Positions 51,065 to 53,084 of a stretch of DNA of 53,084 nt are shown in pieces. Under the pieces are notes generated by a model. The model did no database searches and was not told the DNA's origin. It saw only the letters and a program-made list of their open reading frames with translations. A program made the position numbers and the translations under genes. Within the stretch, counting starts at the first letter, position 1, and each line of letters opens with the position of its first letter. Source of the DNA: SAR324 cluster bacterium (GTDB lineage: Bacteria; SAR324; JACQKK01); contig JACZRV010000013.1 of the NCBI GenBank assembly GCA_022574555.1, positions 1-53,084 of the forward strand. Reading direction: 5' to 3'.

Positions 51065-52435
51065 TTGAGCCTTGACCGGCACTACCATTTTCTCGGTATC
51101 GGCGGTGTGGGAATGAGCGCGCTCGCCGAATGGATGCATCGCAACGGTTACCGCGTTTCGGGCAGCGATGCCCAATCCAGCGAGACGCTGGATCGTTTGC
51201 GCCGGATGGGATTGGTGGTGCGGGTGGGGCACGATCCGGCCATGATCGCCAGGGCCGACACGGTGGTATTCACCTCTGCGCTGAGCAAAACCCATTCGAT
51301 TTGGAACACGGTCGCATCCTTTGGACTGCACCGGTTGCACCGGGCCGAGTTGCTGGGGGCGCTGGCGGGCCAAGGCCGCCTGATTGCCGTCACCGGCACC
51401 CATGGCAAGACCACGACGTCGGCCTGTCTGGGGCACGTCCTGGCCGAATGCGGATGGGACCCCACCGTATTGGTGGGTGGTGGCGTGATTCAATGGGAGC
51501 AGCGCAATCTGCGCGTGGGTCAATCCCCCTGGTGGGTGGCGGAGGCCGACGAGAGCGACGGCAGCTTTCTTTCCCTCAGCCCCGAAGCGGTTTTGCTCAC
51601 GAATATCGGGGCGGACCATCTGGACCATTACAAGACCGAGGCCAATCTGGAGAGCGCTTTCGAGGCTTTCGTGCAGCGTCTGCCGTCCGGCGGCACACTG
51701 GTCTATTGCCGTGACGACCCAGGGGCCACTCGCGTCAGCCGCCGGTTTCCGGGACGGCGAGTCGGTTACGGCATGCAGGAGACTGCGGATGTGCGGGTGA
51801 AGGTTGACCAGATGGGGCCGGGAAACATGGCGCTGGTATTTTCCGCGGGCGACGAGCAATGGCGGGCGCGAACGTCGGTGACGGGTCATCACAACGCCTT
51901 GAACTTTGCGGGGGTTTTCGCCCTGGGCCGCGCTCTGGGCATTGGCGCCGCTCAAATATTGGATGCGATTTCCGGTTTCCGGGGCGTTGCGCGGCGGCAG
52001 CAGTTCGTCGGTTGCGCCCAGGGCTATCGCATCTACGACGATTACGCGCACCATCCCACCGAAATCCGGGCAACCCTGCAAATGTTCCAGGAGATTTACC
52101 CAGGCCCAATCACCGTGGTGTTTCAGCCCCACCTCTACTCGCGCACTGACCGCCTGGCCGGAGACTTCGCTGAAGCCCTGGCGCCGGCAGACCGCGTATT
52201 CGTCTGCGAAATATTCGGGGCAAGAGAGGAGCCCGTTCCCGGAGTATCGGGTGCATTGATCGTCGATCGCATGCGTGGCCACCCGCGAACCCGTTTCCTG
52301 CCCGACTGGCGGGAATTACCCGACGCCCTGGAACCGGTCGAGGGGAAGCGTGGTGGAATTCTGCTGATCATGGGCGCGGGCGACGTGACCGGGCTGGGGC
52401 CGTTGTTGACCGGGAGCGCCGATGCCGGCCCCTGA
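51065..52435 (+). CDS. murC: UDP-N-acetylmuramate-L-alanine ligase MurC
   Basis: 456 residues from TTG 51065 (AGGA ten bases upstream). The N-terminal UDP-binding HYHFLGIGGVGMSALAEW is followed by the ATP loop VTGTHGKTTTSACL, EADESDGSF, LTNIGADHLDHY and the C-terminal IYDDYAHHPTEIRATLQ. These are all MurC marks. MurC adds L-Ala to UDP-MurNAc in peptidoglycan synthesis. The frame is open further back to TTG 50909, which would add 52 residues without family-like sequence; no ATG is available near the start. murB follows with a 14-base overlap (ATG 52422), the normal order in Proteobacteria. Confidence 0.93.
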   Translation: MSLDRHYHFLGIGGVGMSALAEWMHRNGYRVSGSDAQSSETLDRLRRMGLVVRVGHDPAMIARADTVVFTSALSKTHSIWNTVASFGLHRLHRAELLGALAGQGRLIAVTGTHGKTTTSACLGHVLAECGWDPTVLVGGGVIQWEQRNLRVGQSPWWVAEADESDGSFLSLSPEAVLLTNIGADHLDHYKTEANLESAFEAFVQRLPSGGTLVYCRDDPGATRVSRRFPGRRVGYGMQETADVRVKVDQMGPGNMALVFSAGDEQWRARTSVTGHHNALNFAGVFALGRALGIGAAQILDAISGFRGVARRQQFVGCAQGYRIYDDYAHHPTEIRATLQMFQEIYPGPITVVFQPHLYSRTDRLAGDFAEALAPADRVFVCEIFGAREEPVPGVSGALIVDRMRGHPRTRFLPDWRELPDALEPVEGKRGGILLIMGAGDVTGLGPLLTGSADAGP

Positions 52436-52760
52436 ACAGCTGCCGCAGGCTGGATCGGCATTGCGGGCTCTGGCCAGCCTAATGCGCGATTCCCGGGTTC
52501 GCTACGGCGTACCGTTGCGGGAATTGACCACCCTGCGGATCGGCGGCGCAGCCGCAGTCGTGGTCGACCTGGAATCCGAGGCCGACCTGAATTTGCTTTT
52601 TGAGTGGAGCCGCGTAAACGGGTGGCCCTATTTTCTGCTGGGCAAGGGATCGAATTTGCTCGCCGACGATGGAGGGTACCGCGGCGTGGTGGTGCGCTTG
52701 GGACGCGGGCTGTCGCGGCTGGAAGCGGATCCCGGCGCCGCCACCGTCAAGGCCGGAGCC
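52422..52760 (+). pseudogene. murB: MurB N-terminal part, sequence breaks off
   Basis: The frame starts MPAPEQLPQ and becomes recognisable MurB at VPLRELTTLRIGGAAAVVVD, then YFLLGKGSNLLADDGGYRGV, the FAD-binding motifs of UDP-N-acetylenolpyruvoylglucosamine reductase. After VKAGA (about base 52760) the expected FAD/GMxG-type sequence is replaced by unrelated residues, though the frame stays open to the edge. MurB normally has about 300 residues; only about 113 match. It is a disrupted gene or an assembly join; I cannot tell which. The start overlaps the murC stop by 14 bases. Confidence 0.7.
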
Positions 52761-53084
52761 TGGTGGCCGGAGACCATCAAGAAGATGCTTCGGGCGCAGG
52801 AGATCGCCATGCGCTGCCGGAGGGGGAGTCGCGACTCTTCGACACGTTTCCTGATCGTGCTCCTGGTCCTTGGCGGGTATCCACAATCCTTCGCGGGATG
52901 GGCTGATTGGGTTCGCTTGTTCCCAAACGCCGCCGCCGCGAGGCTCCGCGGCGCGGCCGGTCCGGATGAGCTCGCGGGCAGGACCTTTCTGGATGCAACG
53001 CCGGTGGAGAACCAGGTCTTGGCAAGGGAGTTTATGTGGCGCCTCCAACGTTGGGGGCGGTCAACCGCGGCCCTGGATGTCGCG
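52761..53084 (+). other. Unidentified sequence replacing the rest of murB
   Basis: 324 bases, still GC-rich. The murB frame reads on as TIKKMLRAQEIAMRC then a hydrophobic run FLIVLLVLGGYPQSFAGW and Arg/Ala-rich sequence, with no recognised family; other frames are closed or low complexity. It could be the end of an inserted element or another genome region joined by assembly. Confidence 0.4.

Noticed and set aside
52761..53084. Possible transposase start (TIKKMLRAQEIAMRC)
   Set aside because: The helix-like segment recalls some transposases but no DDE or HTH pattern follows and no terminal inverted repeat is visible.
1..53084. CRISPR array, rRNA operon or intact insertion sequence
   Set aside because: No regularly spaced repeats of the right length, no rRNA-like conserved sequence and no complete transposase with terminal repeats were found.

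Overview
The window reads as a piece of chromosome from an uncultured, aerobic, diderm bacterium of moderately high GC. The outer-membrane genes run lolD-bamA-ompH-fabZ-Gfo/Idh-lptF. This order resembles former Deltaproteobacteria more than Enterobacteria, and murC-murB, an LptF permease and a 1.6-kDa-scale (1594 aa) NAD-glutamate dehydrogenase also fit a Proteobacteria-like Gram-negative. I cannot place it more finely without a search. Both ends look discontinuous: the first ~705 bases (flhG end and a cut-off fliA) are visibly AT-richer than the rest, and at the right end murB loses its family sequence after about 52760.

Layout. (1) 1-705: foreign-looking flagellar fragment. (2) ~706-2698: remnant of a plasmid-like integrative element (ParA, a ribbon-helix-helix partner, an ERCC4 nuclease, ACTAGCA operators). 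It ends in a cluster of TTTGTGCCA repeats against the 3' end of a tRNA-Val(UAC) gene, a typical integration site. (3) 3000-6191: glucokinase, a PilZ-like protein, and a PqqD-like/glycosyltransferase-2 fusion resembling MftF. (4) 6537-14041: a complete actABCDEF operon for Alternative Complex III, a quinol:electron-acceptor oxidoreductase, with no terminal oxidase beside it. (5) 14294-15157: an inositol-monophosphatase-family enzyme on the minus strand. (6) 15348-22066: a tightly coupled five-gene operon (ABC ATPase, large FtsX permease, AttH/CrtC-like lipocalin, UMF1-type MFS, alpha/beta hydrolase). (7) 22063-26844: the minus-strand glutamate dehydrogenase. (8) 27082-33628: the envelope operon, which lacks the lpxD and lpxA genes usually found inside it. 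(9) 33871-39617: an ABC-ATPase-like protein without a Walker A, a spermidine-synthase-like protein, an L-2-haloacid dehalogenase, an HD-GYP-like protein, and a eukaryotic-type glutathione synthetase. (10) 40085-47529: a membrane protein with two HhH-like repeats and a LysM, convergent with a 1906-residue kinase/ATPase/TPR/GAF/cyclase protein whose kinase, P-loop and cyclase modules all lack key residues. (11) 47975-end: moaA, an LtaS-like sulfatase-family membrane protein, murC and the start of murB.

The items I consider most worth pursuing are the giant protein with three degenerate catalytic modules, the eukaryotic-type glutathione synthetase, the partition/nuclease element at tRNA-Val, the PqqD-GT2 fusion without mycofactocin genes, and the envelope operon without lpxD/lpxA. 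No CRISPR array, rRNA or intact insertion sequence was seen. All functional calls rest on motifs read by eye; no database search was possible.
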